Positions 1-7,980 of a DNA stretch of 64,000 bases are shown here, piece by piece; the first letter of the stretch is position 1; every line of letters begins with the position of its first letter. Source of the DNA: Prevotella sp. Lineage in GTDB: Bacteria > Bacteroidota > Bacteroidia > Bacteroidales > Bacteroidaceae. The position numbers and the translations under genes were made by a program. The stretch covers positions 19,147 to 83,146 of the forward strand of contig JALFCG010000136.1 of the NCBI GenBank assembly GCA_022771265.1. The letters are read 5' to 3'. Below the pieces are notes generated by a model. That model saw only the letters and a program-made list of their open reading frames with translations, was not told the origin of the DNA and made no database searches.

Positions 1-1266
1 GCACCTTACACCACCAATTCCGATTTCCGCAAGCATGTGAACATGGGCGAGATTGCCTACAACGACATCCATCTCTCGCAGATGGCACAGGAGTTGCGCT
101 ACGGTTTCATGGGACAGGTCGATTGGGCCATTCTCGAAGTGTGTGACCTCGAGGAAGGCGAGACGACATGCAAGGCTTACCTCACCTCTGCCGGAGGCAT
201 CAGCCCTACGGCGGCACGTTTGGCAAAGCATGTCATCCTTGAACACAACCAGTTCCATAGCCCTGACGCCAAGTATCTTCATGACGTGTATGAACTGCAA
301 GATCCTCCTTATCGCGAGTGGATACCAATCACAAAGGTAGACGACCGCATAGGAAAGCCATACGTCGAAATCGACGCTTCAAAGATTGTAGGCGTGGTGG
401 AATGTAACATTCCTGACGAGGCACGTGCCTTCAAGGACCTCGACCCGATAACGACTCAGATAGGAAACAACGTTGCTGAGTTCCTCGCTGCCGACATGAA
501 GCGCGGCATCATCCCGCCTTCGTTCCTTCCATTGCAGAGCGGTGTGGGCACCACTGCCAACGCCATACTCGCCGCATTGAGTATGGACAAGAACATTCCC
601 GACTTCAACATCTACACCGAGGTGCTTCAGGATGCAGTGGTTGACATGATGCTCAATGGCCGTGTGAAGGACGCGTCGGCTTGCTCGCTCACTGTCACCA
701 ACCCGAGCCTTTTGAAGGTTTATGACAACATCGACTATTTCAAGAATCATCTCACGCTCCGACAGAGCGAAATCTCCAACTCTCCCGAGGTGATTCGCCG
801 ACTTGGAGTCATCGCCATCAACACCGCCCTTGAGTGCGACATTTACGGCAACGCCAACTCCACGCATATCAGCGGCACAAAGATGATGAACGGTATCGGC
901 GGTTCGGGCGACTTCGAGCGCAACGCCTACATAAGCATCTTCACCTGTCCTTCTGTCGCCAAGGGCGGAGCCATCAGCTCCATCGTGCCTATGGTCAGCC
1001 ACCATGACCATACCGAACACGACGTCAACATCATCGTCACCGAACAGGGTGTTGCCGACCTTCGCGGAAAGAGCCCAATGCAGCGCGCGCAGTGCATCAT
1101 CGAGAATTGCGCCCATCCTGACTATAAGCAGTTGCTATGGGACTACCTGAAGATTGCCAAGGGGGGACAGACTCATCACAACCTTCCTGCAGCTTTCGCC
1201 TTCCACGACACGCTCATGCGCAAGGGCGACATGCACCTTACCGATTTCGCTGAATACGTAAAGTGA
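1..1266 (+). CDS. Acetyl-CoA hydrolase/CoA-transferase family protein (5' end outside window)
   Basis: This is a class I CoA-transferase of the acetyl-CoA hydrolase/succinyl-CoA:acetate CoA-transferase family. The family moves CoA between short-chain acids such as acetate, succinate or propionate in central fermentation. The reading frame is open from base 1, so the gene is cut by the window edge. About 421 residues are present of a usual length near 500. Visible motifs are the CoA-binding loop GVGTTANAIL, the segment YTEVLQD, which probably holds the catalytic glutamate, and the glycine-rich GIGGSGDF of the C-terminal domain. An internal GTG at 37 is not the real start. The last bases overlap the next gene (GTGA). 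The family is clear; the exact acid substrate cannot be read from sequence. Confidence 0.9.
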   Translation, partial: APYTTNSDFRKHVNMGEIAYNDIHLSQMAQELRYGFMGQVDWAILEVCDLEEGETTCKAYLTSAGGISPTAARLAKHVILEHNQFHSPDAKYLHDVYELQDPPYREWIPITKVDDRIGKPYVEIDASKIVGVVECNIPDEARAFKDLDPITTQIGNNVAEFLAADMKRGIIPPSFLPLQSGVGTTANAILAALSMDKNIPDFNIYTEVLQDAVVDMMLNGRVKDASACSLTVTNPSLLKVYDNIDYFKNHLTLRQSEISNSPEVIRRLGVIAINTALECDIYGNANSTHISGTKMMNGIGGSGDFERNAYISIFTCPSVAKGGAISSIVPMVSHHDHTEHDVNIIVTEQGVADLRGKSPMQRAQCIIENCAHPDYKQLLWDYLKIAKGGQTHHNLPAAFAFHDTLMRKGDMHLTDFAEYVK

Positions 1267-2912
1267 CAAGATTTCATCGACTATACACGCCAGGAGGCGA
1301 AGGACATTTGCCTTCGCCTCCTGAGCATTTTAACACCCCGTTCGACTACGAGCCGCACCCGTTGTGCCTGCTCGCTGCCAACTCTCTCATTGACTATGTC
1401 AAAAGCCGGAAAGGGCTCGAAGGCGTGCTCAACGAAGGCAAGATGCTTGGAGTGCTCGTCGTCGAGCATGAAGGCGAGACAGGCTATCTCGCAGCCTTTT
1501 CAGGACAAATAGACGTTGAGGACAGCGATGCCGACTGGTTCGTGCCTGCCGTGTTTGACTATCTGCAGCCCGATGGCTACTTCAAGCAGCACGAAAGGGA
1601 AATCAGTGACATTGGACTGCTGATAGCCGATATTGAAAACAATCCCGAGCGATGCCGGCTGAAGGACGCCATTCACCAGGCACACTACGACTCCGTACGT
1701 GAGGTCGACGACTATAAGCAACAGATGGCAGAGGCAAAACGGCAGCGCGACATCATGCGTGCCGAAGGATGTGAGCAGAGGTCGGAGGAGGAACTCATAA
1801 GGGAAAGCCAGTTCATGAAGGCTGAACTCGTAAGGATAAAGCAGAAATGGCGAAATCTCCTTGCTGCTCTCAACGACGAGGTCTCCACGTATGAAACCGA
1901 GATTGAACGTCTTAAGCTAAAGCGTCAGCAAATGTCGGAAGAACTGCAGACGTGGCTCTTCCGCCATTTCGTTATGCTCAATGCCCGTGGCGAACGGCGC
2001 GACCTTATCGATATATTTAGGTTTACGCCCATGGGAATGCCGCCTTCAGGCTCCGGCGAGTGTTGTGCGCCGAAGCTGCTCCAGTATGCCTATGCCAATG
2101 GCATGCGCCCGATGGCGATGGCTGAGTTCTGGTGGGGCACCTCTCCAAAGAACGTGATACGCCATCACCTGGCGTTCTATCCTTCCTGCCGCGGTAAATG
2201 TCTGCCCATCCTGACGTTCATGCTTGAAGGTGTCGATGTTGACCTTACTGCCAAAAAGAACGACCGGAGCCGCGAACTGCGGATAATCTACGAGGACTCC
2301 GATCTGCTTGTCGTGGTAAAGCCCGCGGGTATGCTTTCCGTGCCAGGAAAGAACGACAAGCGCTCGGTGTTCACATATCTCGTCGAACGGGGCTATACTC
2401 CAAAGATTGTCCATCGCCTTGACATGGACACCTCGGGGCTGCTTGTAGTGCCGCTGACCGTAGATGCCCATCATAGTCTTCAGCGACAGTTCTTCAACCG
2501 CACGGTGAAAAAGCGTTATGTGGCAATTGTAGAGCCTGTCGTGGGCATCACGCTGCGCTGTGGCGACCATGGAGTCATCGACCTGCCGTTGATTCCCGAC
2601 CCTTACGACCGCCCGCGGCAAATGATTGACTATGACTATGGCAAGCGGGCTATTACCGAGTGGAGTGTCGTCACTCCGCAACCCTCTGACCTTGGTTCCG
2701 GCGAGGTACTTCTTTCCTTGGTGCCGCATACCGGACGCACCCATCAGTTGCGCGTACACTGCGCCTCCTTTGAGGGACTTGCGTCTCCCATCAAGGGCGA
2801 CCCTCTCTACGGCCATCGTGCCGAGAGGATGTATCTCCATGCGGAGTACCTGGAGTTTGCCCATCCTGTCACCGGGGCACGAATGCGTTTCAACGAGCCT
2901 CCCAGCTTCTGA
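1263..2912 (+). CDS. RluA family pseudouridine synthase with long N-terminal extension
   Basis: The C-terminal part (about residues 335-549) is an RluA-type pseudouridine synthase, which isomerises uridine in rRNA or tRNA. The catalytic motif HRLDMDTSGLL places the active aspartate at residue 387. The GTG start at 1263 overlaps the stop of the CoA-transferase by four bases. The first 330 residues are not part of the catalytic fold. They include a charged helical stretch (about 140-235, probably coiled coil) and a cysteine cluster, C267/C268 and C309/C313 (PSCRGKC), that could bind a metal. A normal RluA/RluC/RluD protein is 220-330 residues, so this is one of the longer family members. The RNA target is unknown. 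Confidence 0.88.
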   Translation: MTRFHRLYTPGGEGHLPSPPEHFNTPFDYEPHPLCLLAANSLIDYVKSRKGLEGVLNEGKMLGVLVVEHEGETGYLAAFSGQIDVEDSDADWFVPAVFDYLQPDGYFKQHEREISDIGLLIADIENNPERCRLKDAIHQAHYDSVREVDDYKQQMAEAKRQRDIMRAEGCEQRSEEELIRESQFMKAELVRIKQKWRNLLAALNDEVSTYETEIERLKLKRQQMSEELQTWLFRHFVMLNARGERRDLIDIFRFTPMGMPPSGSGECCAPKLLQYAYANGMRPMAMAEFWWGTSPKNVIRHHLAFYPSCRGKCLPILTFMLEGVDVDLTAKKNDRSRELRIIYEDSDLLVVVKPAGMLSVPGKNDKRSVFTYLVERGYTPKIVHRLDMDTSGLLVVPLTVDAHHSLQRQFFNRTVKKRYVAIVEPVVGITLRCGDHGVIDLPLIPDPYDRPRQMIDYDYGKRAITEWSVVTPQPSDLGSGEVLLSLVPHTGRTHQLRVHCASFEGLASPIKGDPLYGHRAERMYLHAEYLEFAHPVTGARMRFNEPPSF

Positions 2913-2934
2913 GCCTCTCTCTTCCTTTGTCGTC

Positions 2935-4167
2935 TCAGCGGATGATGAGAGTGGTGAGACGGTCAGGGGCGAATATTTCTTGCGCCACTTGCTGAATCTG
3001 TTCCGCTGTGAGCGCGTCGATGCGCAGGAAGAGGTTGTGGATGTCTTTCTCCCAACCGTAGTGGAGGAAGCTTTTGCCGAAGTCAAGGGCAAAACTCTCG
3101 CGGTTGTCGCAAGCCACGCCGAGCTGGCCTTTTATTTGCCGTTTGGCAGCATTGAGCTGGGCGGTGGTAAGCGGTTTTGTCATCACGCGCTGGAGTTCCT
3201 TCGCGACAAGGCGGCGGCAGCGGTTCACGTCGTGCGGGTCGCATCCGAAATAGACACACCACATTCCCGTGTCGCAATAGCTGACCATCGTGCTTTCCAC
3301 GGTATATACCAGTCCGTGGCGTTCGCGCAACGAGAGGTTCAGGCGTGCGTTCATGCCTGGACCTCCAAGTATATTGTTCAGAAGGTACAGTGCCATCCGT
3401 CGCTCGTCATGCACGCTGTAGGCACGGTTGCCAATCATGACGTGAGCCTGATGGGTTCCCTTTTCGATGGTTTTCTCCTGTGCCGCGTATGGTGGCAGGG
3501 TGACCGCCACGTGGGAGTCGCCGACGACAGGCTGTGACGGCGGGAAATCCTTTGTCGTGCGTTTGAGAAGGCTTACGAGACGCTTGAAGTCAATGTCGCC
3601 GTAAGCGAAGAACACGGCGTTCTGGGGCTTGTAGTAGCGCGAGGTGAATGCCAGGGCGGTCTCTGTAGTGTATGTGCGCAGCTGGCTCGCCTCGCCGAGA
3701 ATGTTGTGTCCGAGTGGATGGCCGTTGAATATGAGGTTCTCGAAGAGGTCGTAGATCAGTTCCGCCGGTGAGTCGTTATAGCTTTCTATTTCGTCGCAGA
3801 TGACGGCTATCTCCTTGTCGATTTCACTTTGAGGGTAACGGCTGTGGAACACGATGTCCGAGAGGAGGTCGATTGCCTTGGGGGCGTGTTCCTTGAGTAT
3901 GGCGGCATAATACACCGTGTCCTCCTTGTTGGTGAAGGCGTTGAGGTCGCCGCCTACGCTTTCAAGGCAGTTGAGTATGTGCCACGCCCGCCGGTGTTCC
4001 GTTCCTTTGAACGTAGTGTGCTCGCAGAAATGTGCCACACCTTCTTCTCCCTGCAGCTCATTGCGCGTACCGGCGTTGATGCCGAATCCGCAATAAACCA
4101 CAGGTGAGGTGGAAGGCAGGTGGATGATGCGCAGCCCGTTAGGCAGTGTGGCGGTGTTGTATTTCAT
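2935..4167 (-). CDS. M16 family zinc peptidase
   Basis: This is a 410-residue insulinase/processing-peptidase (M16) protein. The inverted zinc motif HFCEH lies at residues 46-50, and the expected third ligand is near E126 in the segment ICDEIES. Its length fits the bacterial one-chain form with two homologous halves, where the second half lacks the zinc site. No signal peptide is visible, so a cytoplasmic role in degrading peptides is likely. Its start lies 6 bases after the stop of the flavodiiron gene, so the two are probably co-transcribed. The gene is convergent with the pseudouridine synthase, with 22 bases between the stops. Confidence 0.92.
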   Translation of the reverse strand: MKYNTATLPNGLRIIHLPSTSPVVYCGFGINAGTRNELQGEEGVAHFCEHTTFKGTEHRRAWHILNCLESVGGDLNAFTNKEDTVYYAAILKEHAPKAIDLLSDIVFHSRYPQSEIDKEIAVICDEIESYNDSPAELIYDLFENLIFNGHPLGHNILGEASQLRTYTTETALAFTSRYYKPQNAVFFAYGDIDFKRLVSLLKRTTKDFPPSQPVVGDSHVAVTLPPYAAQEKTIEKGTHQAHVMIGNRAYSVHDERRMALYLLNNILGGPGMNARLNLSLRERHGLVYTVESTMVSYCDTGMWCVYFGCDPHDVNRCRRLVAKELQRVMTKPLTTAQLNAAKRQIKGQLGVACDNRESFALDFGKSFLHYGWEKDIHNLFLRIDALTAEQIQQVAQEIFAPDRLTTLIIR

Positions 4168-4173
4168 TTTTCA

Positions 4174-5361
4174 TTAATTACCCAGTATAGCCTTGGCTAT
4201 ATCGCGGCCCAGAGCCTCACACTGGCGGTAAGTCTCGTCGTTGAGGCTCTGACAGATATCCACGGGAGTGCCTACAGGCTCGAAGTGGAGTCGGGTGTCG
4301 TTCCATTCCTTGATTTTTGACACGGCCTTGCTTGCCCATGCGTAGCTGCCGAACCATCCGAGGTAGTGGTTCTTTATGTCCTTGTTGGACAGCTCTGCCA
4401 GCAGCACGTCCATTTCGTGGTACAGACCTGCATTGTAGGTCGGCGCGCCAACGACGAGTGCGTTGTAGCGGAACACGTCACGTATGATGTAGGAGTGGTG
4501 GGTCTTGGAGACATTGTACATGACGATGTTCTTCACCCCTGCCTCAGAGGCGGCGCGGGCTATCACTTCGGCTGCACGCTCCGTGTTGCCGTACATGGTT
4601 CCGTAGCAGATGACGAGTCCCGGCTCTGTCTCGTATTTCGACATTGAGTCGTACATCTGCACTACCTTCCCGACATTGTCATGCCACACCGGCCCGTGGG
4701 TGGAGCAGATGTAGTCGAGCTTTACTCCCTGCAGCTTCTTCAGCGCGTTCTGCACCGGTGTGCCGTATTTTCCGACGATGTTGGAATAGTAACGCACCAT
4801 TTCCAGCCAGAACGTGTCGCAGTTAATCTGCGAGTCGATGATGCCGCCGTTCAGTGCTCCGAAGCAGCCGAAGGCGTCGCCGGAGAACAGCACGTTTGAC
4901 GTGGTGTCGAGTGTTACCATCGTTTCCGGCCAGTGGACCATCGGTGTGGCTACAAACTGCAACTTGTGTTGTCCAAGGTCGAGCGTGTCGCCGTTTTTCA
5001 CCTCAAGCGTGTTTGTGTCGATGCCGTAGAACCCTTTCATCATCGCGAACGTCTTCTTGTTGCCCACGATGGTTATTTCCGGGTAGTATTTCCTTATCAG
5101 TTCAATGGCACCGCTGTGGTCAGGCTCCATGTGGTTAATCACGAGGAAGTCTATTTTGCGGTCACCGATTATCTCCTGAATATTTTTGATGTAGGGGATG
5201 AAGAAGTCAACCTCTACGGTGTCGATGAGGCACACCTTCTCGTCGTCGATGACGTAAGAGTTGTATGACACTCCGTTAGGCAGCGGCCACAGACCCTCGA
5301 AGAGGTTCTTGTTGCGGTCGTTGACACCAGCATAATAAATCTTGTTTGTTATTTCCTGCAT
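4174..5361 (-). CDS. Flavodiiron protein (A-type flavoprotein, FprA/Roo-like)
   Basis: This is a two-domain flavodiiron protein of 395 residues that reduces O2 to water, or NO to N2O, and so protects anaerobes. The N-terminal metallo-beta-lactamase-like domain carries the diiron ligand motif HMEPDH at about residues 79-84 and later histidines (VHWPET, STHGPVWH). The C-terminal flavodoxin domain begins near residue 255 with the FMN phosphate loop GTMYGNTE. The core form is complete, with no fused rubredoxin domain, so electrons must come from a separate rubredoxin or reductase. A TAATTTTG box upstream (5435-5442) is a good promoter. The M16 peptidase follows 6 bases downstream. Confidence 0.94.
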   Translation of the reverse strand: MQEITNKIYYAGVNDRNKNLFEGLWPLPNGVSYNSYVIDDEKVCLIDTVEVDFFIPYIKNIQEIIGDRKIDFLVINHMEPDHSGAIELIRKYYPEITIVGNKKTFAMMKGFYGIDTNTLEVKNGDTLDLGQHKLQFVATPMVHWPETMVTLDTTSNVLFSGDAFGCFGALNGGIIDSQINCDTFWLEMVRYYSNIVGKYGTPVQNALKKLQGVKLDYICSTHGPVWHDNVGKVVQMYDSMSKYETEPGLVICYGTMYGNTERAAEVIARAASEAGVKNIVMYNVSKTHHSYIIRDVFRYNALVVGAPTYNAGLYHEMDVLLAELSNKDIKNHYLGWFGSYAWASKAVSKIKEWNDTRLHFEPVGTPVDICQSLNDETYRQCEALGRDIAKAILGN

Positions 5362-5434
5362 GTTATATTTATTTGTAATTTTTATTTCGCTTTTTGCTCT
5401 ATTTTTGGAAGTTAAGGAGTTTCTTAATACTTTT

Positions 5435-5442
5435 CAAAATTA
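5435..5442 (-). promoter_or_regulatory. Bacteroidota -7 box upstream of flavodiiron gene
   Basis: Read on the minus strand this is TAATTTTG, an exact match to the Bacteroidota housekeeping -7 consensus TAnnTTTG. It lies about 75 bases before the flavodiiron start. Confidence 0.55.
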
Positions 5443-5457
5443 GTTTGTAAAATTATT

Positions 5458-6369
5458 TCATACGCCAGCTTGTATGTAATTGTATATACTTTTGCAGCAC
5501 TCGGCGGCAAAGCGCTGGCCGGAGGCGATGAGCTTGTCCCACTCGGCGACACTAAGTCCCTCGGCAATCCTGCGGCGTGTGATGCCATCGTGGAGCATGC
5601 CATAGACGATGCCCGCATTGAAGTTGTCGCCGGCGCCCACTGTGCTCACGGTTTCCATGGGCTCAACTTTATAGCTGCGTGATACGCCGCCCTCAGCCCT
5701 CAGTTCCACGGGACCCGCACCCTGAGTGTAGATGAAGTTGCGGCAGTAGAACGAGACGTCGGAGCGATAGACCTTGTCGGCGTCGTTGTGACCGAAGAGC
5801 GTCATGAAGTCCTCGTTGCTTCCGCGCACGATGTCGGCAAGCTCCAGGTTCTCGAGAAGGTTGGGAGTCACCTTGATCACGTCGTTGACGTGAGACGCAC
5901 GGAAGTTAACGTCGTAGTATATTATTGCGCCGTGGCTTTTCGCATACTGCAAGAAATCAGATACCTGCTGACGGATTACCGGGTTCACGGCATAGAACGA
6001 ACCGAACATCACCACGTCGTCGGCGTTAACCTCGGGATAGGTGAACTCGAGGCGGTCGTGAGGGTGGTCCTTGTAGAACACGTACTCGGCGTCGTTGTTG
6101 TCGTTGAGAAAGGCTAACGACAGCGGTGACTTGGTTTCCTTGTGGCGGCACACGTTGGAGGTGTCAACACCGTTTTCCTTGAGAAAACTGACTATGCGGT
6201 CGCCGATGCGGTCATTGCCGGTCTCGCTGATAAAGGTTGTGCTTATTCCTGACCGCGCGAGCGAGATGAGCCCGTTGAACACCGAGCCTCCCGGCACTGC
6301 ATTCACCGGCATGTCATTCTTGAAAATGATGTCGAGCACAGTCTCTCCGATACCAATTACTTTTCGCAT
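5458..6369 (-). CDS. PfkB family carbohydrate kinase (fructokinase-like)
   Basis: This is a 303-residue sugar kinase of the PfkB/ribokinase family, which phosphorylates a sugar or nucleoside with ATP. It shows the N-terminal glycine-rich substrate region (GIGETVLD, then PGGSVFN) and the C-terminal signature VSTVGAGDNFNAG, whose aspartate is the catalytic base. Fructokinase is the commonest assignment for this form in Bacteroidales, but substrate cannot be decided here. It has its own -7 box at 6399-6406 and is 96 bases upstream of the flavodiiron gene, which also has its own box, so the two are probably separate units. Confidence 0.9.
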   Translation of the reverse strand: MRKVIGIGETVLDIIFKNDMPVNAVPGGSVFNGLISLARSGISTTFISETGNDRIGDRIVSFLKENGVDTSNVCRHKETKSPLSLAFLNDNNDAEYVFYKDHPHDRLEFTYPEVNADDVVMFGSFYAVNPVIRQQVSDFLQYAKSHGAIIYYDVNFRASHVNDVIKVTPNLLENLELADIVRGSNEDFMTLFGHNDADKVYRSDVSFYCRNFIYTQGAGPVELRAEGGVSRSYKVEPMETVSTVGAGDNFNAGIVYGMLHDGITRRRIAEGLSVAEWDKLIASGQRFAAECCKSIYNYIQAGV

Positions 6370-6398
6370 TTTACTTCACATTATTATGTTTCAAGGTG

Positions 6399-6406
6399 CA
6401 AAATTA
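6399..6406 (-). promoter_or_regulatory. -7 box upstream of PfkB kinase
   Basis: The minus strand reads TAATTTTG, matching TAnnTTTG, 30 bases before the kinase start codon. Confidence 0.6.
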
Positions 6407-6462
6407 CACATTTTATAAAGAAAGAATAAGCAGTAACCTACGTTTTTTGGGGACACAACTGT

Positions 6463-6996
6463 CTATTTAACGCAATTTAACACCACTTCCTCCAACGTTG
6501 CTGCCACTGCGATGTGTTCTTTCCAGTCGCCCCTTACCATTCCTTTTGCCTTCAGGTCGTCAAGCATTGCCACCAGAGAGTCCCAGCTGCCGTTGATGTT
6601 GTAGAGCACTACACGCTTCGTGTGGTAGCCTATGGTAGCCATCGCCACGACCGAAAAAAGCTCGTCGAGCGTGCCGATGCCTCCGGGCAGGGCTACGAAC
6701 ACGTCGCTCCATTCCATCATCAGCTGCTTCCGGTCGTTGAGGTCAACGCAGGGGATGTGAATGTCAATCCAGTCGCTCACCCTTCCTCTCTCTTCCACTA
6801 TGACAGGCACTATGCCTATCGTTCTTCCGCCCGCCTTCTTGGCGGTCCTTGCCACACATTCCATCAGCCCCATGTTGCATCCACCGCACACGATGTCGTG
6901 CCCGTTCTGTGCCGCCCACAGAGCCAGCTGCTCCGTTTCCTTGAAAAAAATGGCATCGATATTATCGTTAGCCGAACAAAATACACCTATTTTCAT
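6463..6996 (-). CDS. LOG family protein (TIGR00730; nucleoside-5'-monophosphate phosphoribohydrolase-like)
   Basis: This 177-residue protein belongs to the LOG (lysine decarboxylase-like, misnamed) family. Characterised members cleave cytokinin riboside monophosphates or AMP to a free base and ribose 5-phosphate. The signature PGGIGTLDE lies near residues 104-112, preceded by the Rossmann-like GGCNMGLM. It is the standard length for the short bacterial form and has no signal peptide. The start codon at 6996 sits directly behind a promoter box (7001-7008), so its mRNA may have almost no leader. The physiological substrate in gut or oral Bacteroidales is not established. Confidence 0.9.
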   Translation of the reverse strand: MKIGVFCSANDNIDAIFFKETEQLALWAAQNGHDIVCGGCNMGLMECVARTAKKAGGRTIGIVPVIVEERGRVSDWIDIHIPCVDLNDRKQLMMEWSDVFVALPGGIGTLDELFSVVAMATIGYHTKRVVLYNINGSWDSLVAMLDDLKAKGMVRGDWKEHIAVAATLEEVVLNCVK

Positions 6997-7000
6997 GCGA

Positions 7001-7008
7001 CAAAAGTA
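7001..7008 (-). promoter_or_regulatory. -7 box abutting the LOG gene start
   Basis: The minus strand reads TACTTTTG, an exact TAnnTTTG. Only four bases separate the box from the ATG, so a transcript starting the usual few bases downstream would be leaderless. Confidence 0.5.
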
Positions 7009-7157
7009 GTAAAAACTTGTTGTTTAAGCAAGAAAAACGTAACCAAAAGTGAGATTGTAATACAAAAAAAGGTGTATTTTTCGGTCAAAATAGGTGGATT
7101 TGTCATTTCGTACCCAATTTTTCACTATAATTACCCCTCGTTTTCCTCTAAATTATT

Positions 7158-7165
7158 TAACTTTG
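7158..7165 (+). promoter_or_regulatory. -7 box for the small RNA candidate
   Basis: TAACTTTG matches TAnnTTTG and is followed by GC, as at many Bacteroidota promoters. No protein-coding gene lies downstream on this strand before the strong terminator at 7334-7363. Confidence 0.6.
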
Positions 7166-7171
7166 CATCCA

Positions 7172-7363
7172 CAAAAAGGAATAAAAAGGTTACGTTAACA
7201 TACAATTAGCAATTTGGTAAAAGCCCAATCGACGGGCGATTTTAGTTTGTTATTAACAATAGGTTACATTGGTTTAGATTTTTTGGTAAGCAGAAAAGTT
7301 AGTGATTTAAGGTTAGTTATTTTAGGTAGAAAACCCTCGTCGTGACGACGAGGGCTTTTTTTT
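7172..7363 (+). ncRNA. Probable small non-coding RNA, about 190 nt
   Basis: The unit is defined by a plus-strand promoter box (7158-7165) and a strong intrinsic terminator (7334-7363). There is no ATG on this strand between box and terminator, so it does not look like a coding gene. A stem-loop is visible at 7218-7244: TAAAAGCCC pairs with GGGC and TTTTA across a two-base bulge. It is flanked by the weaker complementary pair GTTAA and TTAAC. I do not recognise it as 6S RNA, tmRNA, SRP RNA or RNase P RNA. The exact 5' end is inferred from the promoter position. Confidence 0.55.
7334..7363 (+). terminator. Strong intrinsic terminator
   Basis: A perfect 9-bp stem (CCCTCGTCG / CGACGAGGG) with a 3-base loop is followed by C and eight T. 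On the minus strand the same hairpin is followed by only a short T run. It could also end the smalltalk transcript arriving from 7422. Confidence 0.85.
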
Positions 7364-7421
7364 GTTCCTGCCTAACGCCTCGCAACTCTATGTGTTGTCA
7401 CATGTTCACGTGGGCACTCTG

Positions 7422-7544
7422 TTAGAAATAGACGTTGGCTCCCATGCAGCTCGTAACGCCAAGAGTGGTAGCAATAGCCGTGGCTATCGACACGATGAGC
7501 TGAATTGTCAGCTTCCAGGTGTTCTTTTTCGTTTCTGTACTCAT
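7422..7544 (-). CDS. Smalltalk protein, copy 1 (40 aa)
   Basis: This is a 40-residue hydrophobic protein beginning MSTETKKNTWK and ending in the conserved block TLGVTSCMGANVYF. The TTLGVTSC core and overall size are those of the Bacteroidota family called smalltalk, whose function is unknown. Residues 13-30 form one likely membrane helix, and the following LGVTSC resembles a lipobox. A second copy at 63309-63431 differs at 9 of 123 bases but only 2 residues, which supports real coding. An in-frame ATG at 7565 would add 7 residues, but copy 2 lacks that start, so 7544 is preferred. The promoter at 7620-7627 is in place. In related genomes such genes often sit beside HU-like and amidase genes; neither is present here. 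Confidence 0.8.
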   Translation of the reverse strand: MSTETKKNTWKLTIQLIVSIATAIATTLGVTSCMGANVYF

Positions 7545-7619
7545 AGCTTTCAATTTGATACTCATAGTCGTAAAAAGGTTAATTTGATGAAACAATCAGT
7601 AGTAACAATTCTCACGCTG

Positions 7620-7627
7620 CAAAGTTA
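7620..7627 (-). promoter_or_regulatory. -7 box upstream of smalltalk copy 1
   Basis: The minus strand reads TAACTTTG followed by GC, an exact consensus match. It would give a leader of about 70 bases before the smalltalk start. Confidence 0.6.
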
Positions 7628-7713
7628 CTGCTTTTTCCTCGTTTCTGCAATAGTTGTCCGCAATAGTGAGCAAGGCTGTCCGGGATTTTGGATTTTTCGG
7701 CATTGCGCATAAT

Positions 7714-7980
7714 AAAAACACGCGGGGTAACCCGGGTAACCGCGGTAACCGGAGGCTGTGGTTTTGCTGCATCGGGAGGAAAAAATTTTTGCCTCCCGAG
7801 GGTGGGATTTTGTATGGGTTACCCGGTTATCCCGGTTACCGCGGTTACCCCACGTGTTTTTGTTTTTTTAGGGTCGGATATATATAGTAGATTAATAATA
7901 TATATATTATTAATCTACTATTCTCTAAATACAGAAACATAGCGGGTAACCGAGGTAACCGGGGTAACCAGGGTAACCGG
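7714..7980. repeat. GGTAACC iteron cluster with inverted arms (element A)
   Basis: Eleven copies of GGTAACC or its inverse GGTTACC (one is GGTTATC) are set almost exactly 9 bases apart in three groups. The direct group is at 7726-7750, the inverted group at 7817-7849, and a second direct group at 7945-7978. The first two groups form the arms of an imperfect inverted repeat (7714-7752 and 7824-7862) that also includes AAAAACACG / CGTGTTTTT at its ends. Between these arms is a CGGGAGG/CCTCCCG hairpin (7773-7798). The AT palindrome at 7884-7921 separates the second and third groups. The regular spacing suggests binding sites on one face of the helix or an origin-like iteron array. No protein is known to bind it. 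Confidence 0.75.
7884..7921. repeat. Perfect 38-bp AT palindrome
   Basis: Arms of 17 bases surround a self-complementary centre of TATA, with no mismatch over 38 bases. It lies between iteron groups two and three of element A. There is no T run beyond what the palindrome itself contains, so it is not a typical terminator. Confidence 0.85.

Noticed and set aside
2046-3092. Minus-strand open frame across the pseudouridine synthase and M16 genes
   Set aside because: It overlaps two well-supported genes and has no recognisable domain.
7172-7363. 6S RNA
   Set aside because: 6S RNA needs the two ends paired in a long rod with a central bubble. Here the 3' end is an independent terminator hairpin and the 5' end has no matching partner.
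7654-7942. Open frames with Gly-X-Y-like repeats over the GGTAACC array
   Set aside because: The collagen-like pattern is a direct product of the 9-bp DNA period. Two overlapping frames show it equally, there is no promoter or homologue, and the array is partly inverted.
7726-7978. CRISPR array or rRNA-type repeat
   Set aside because: The repeat unit is 7 bp at 9-bp period in both orientations, unlike CRISPR repeats.
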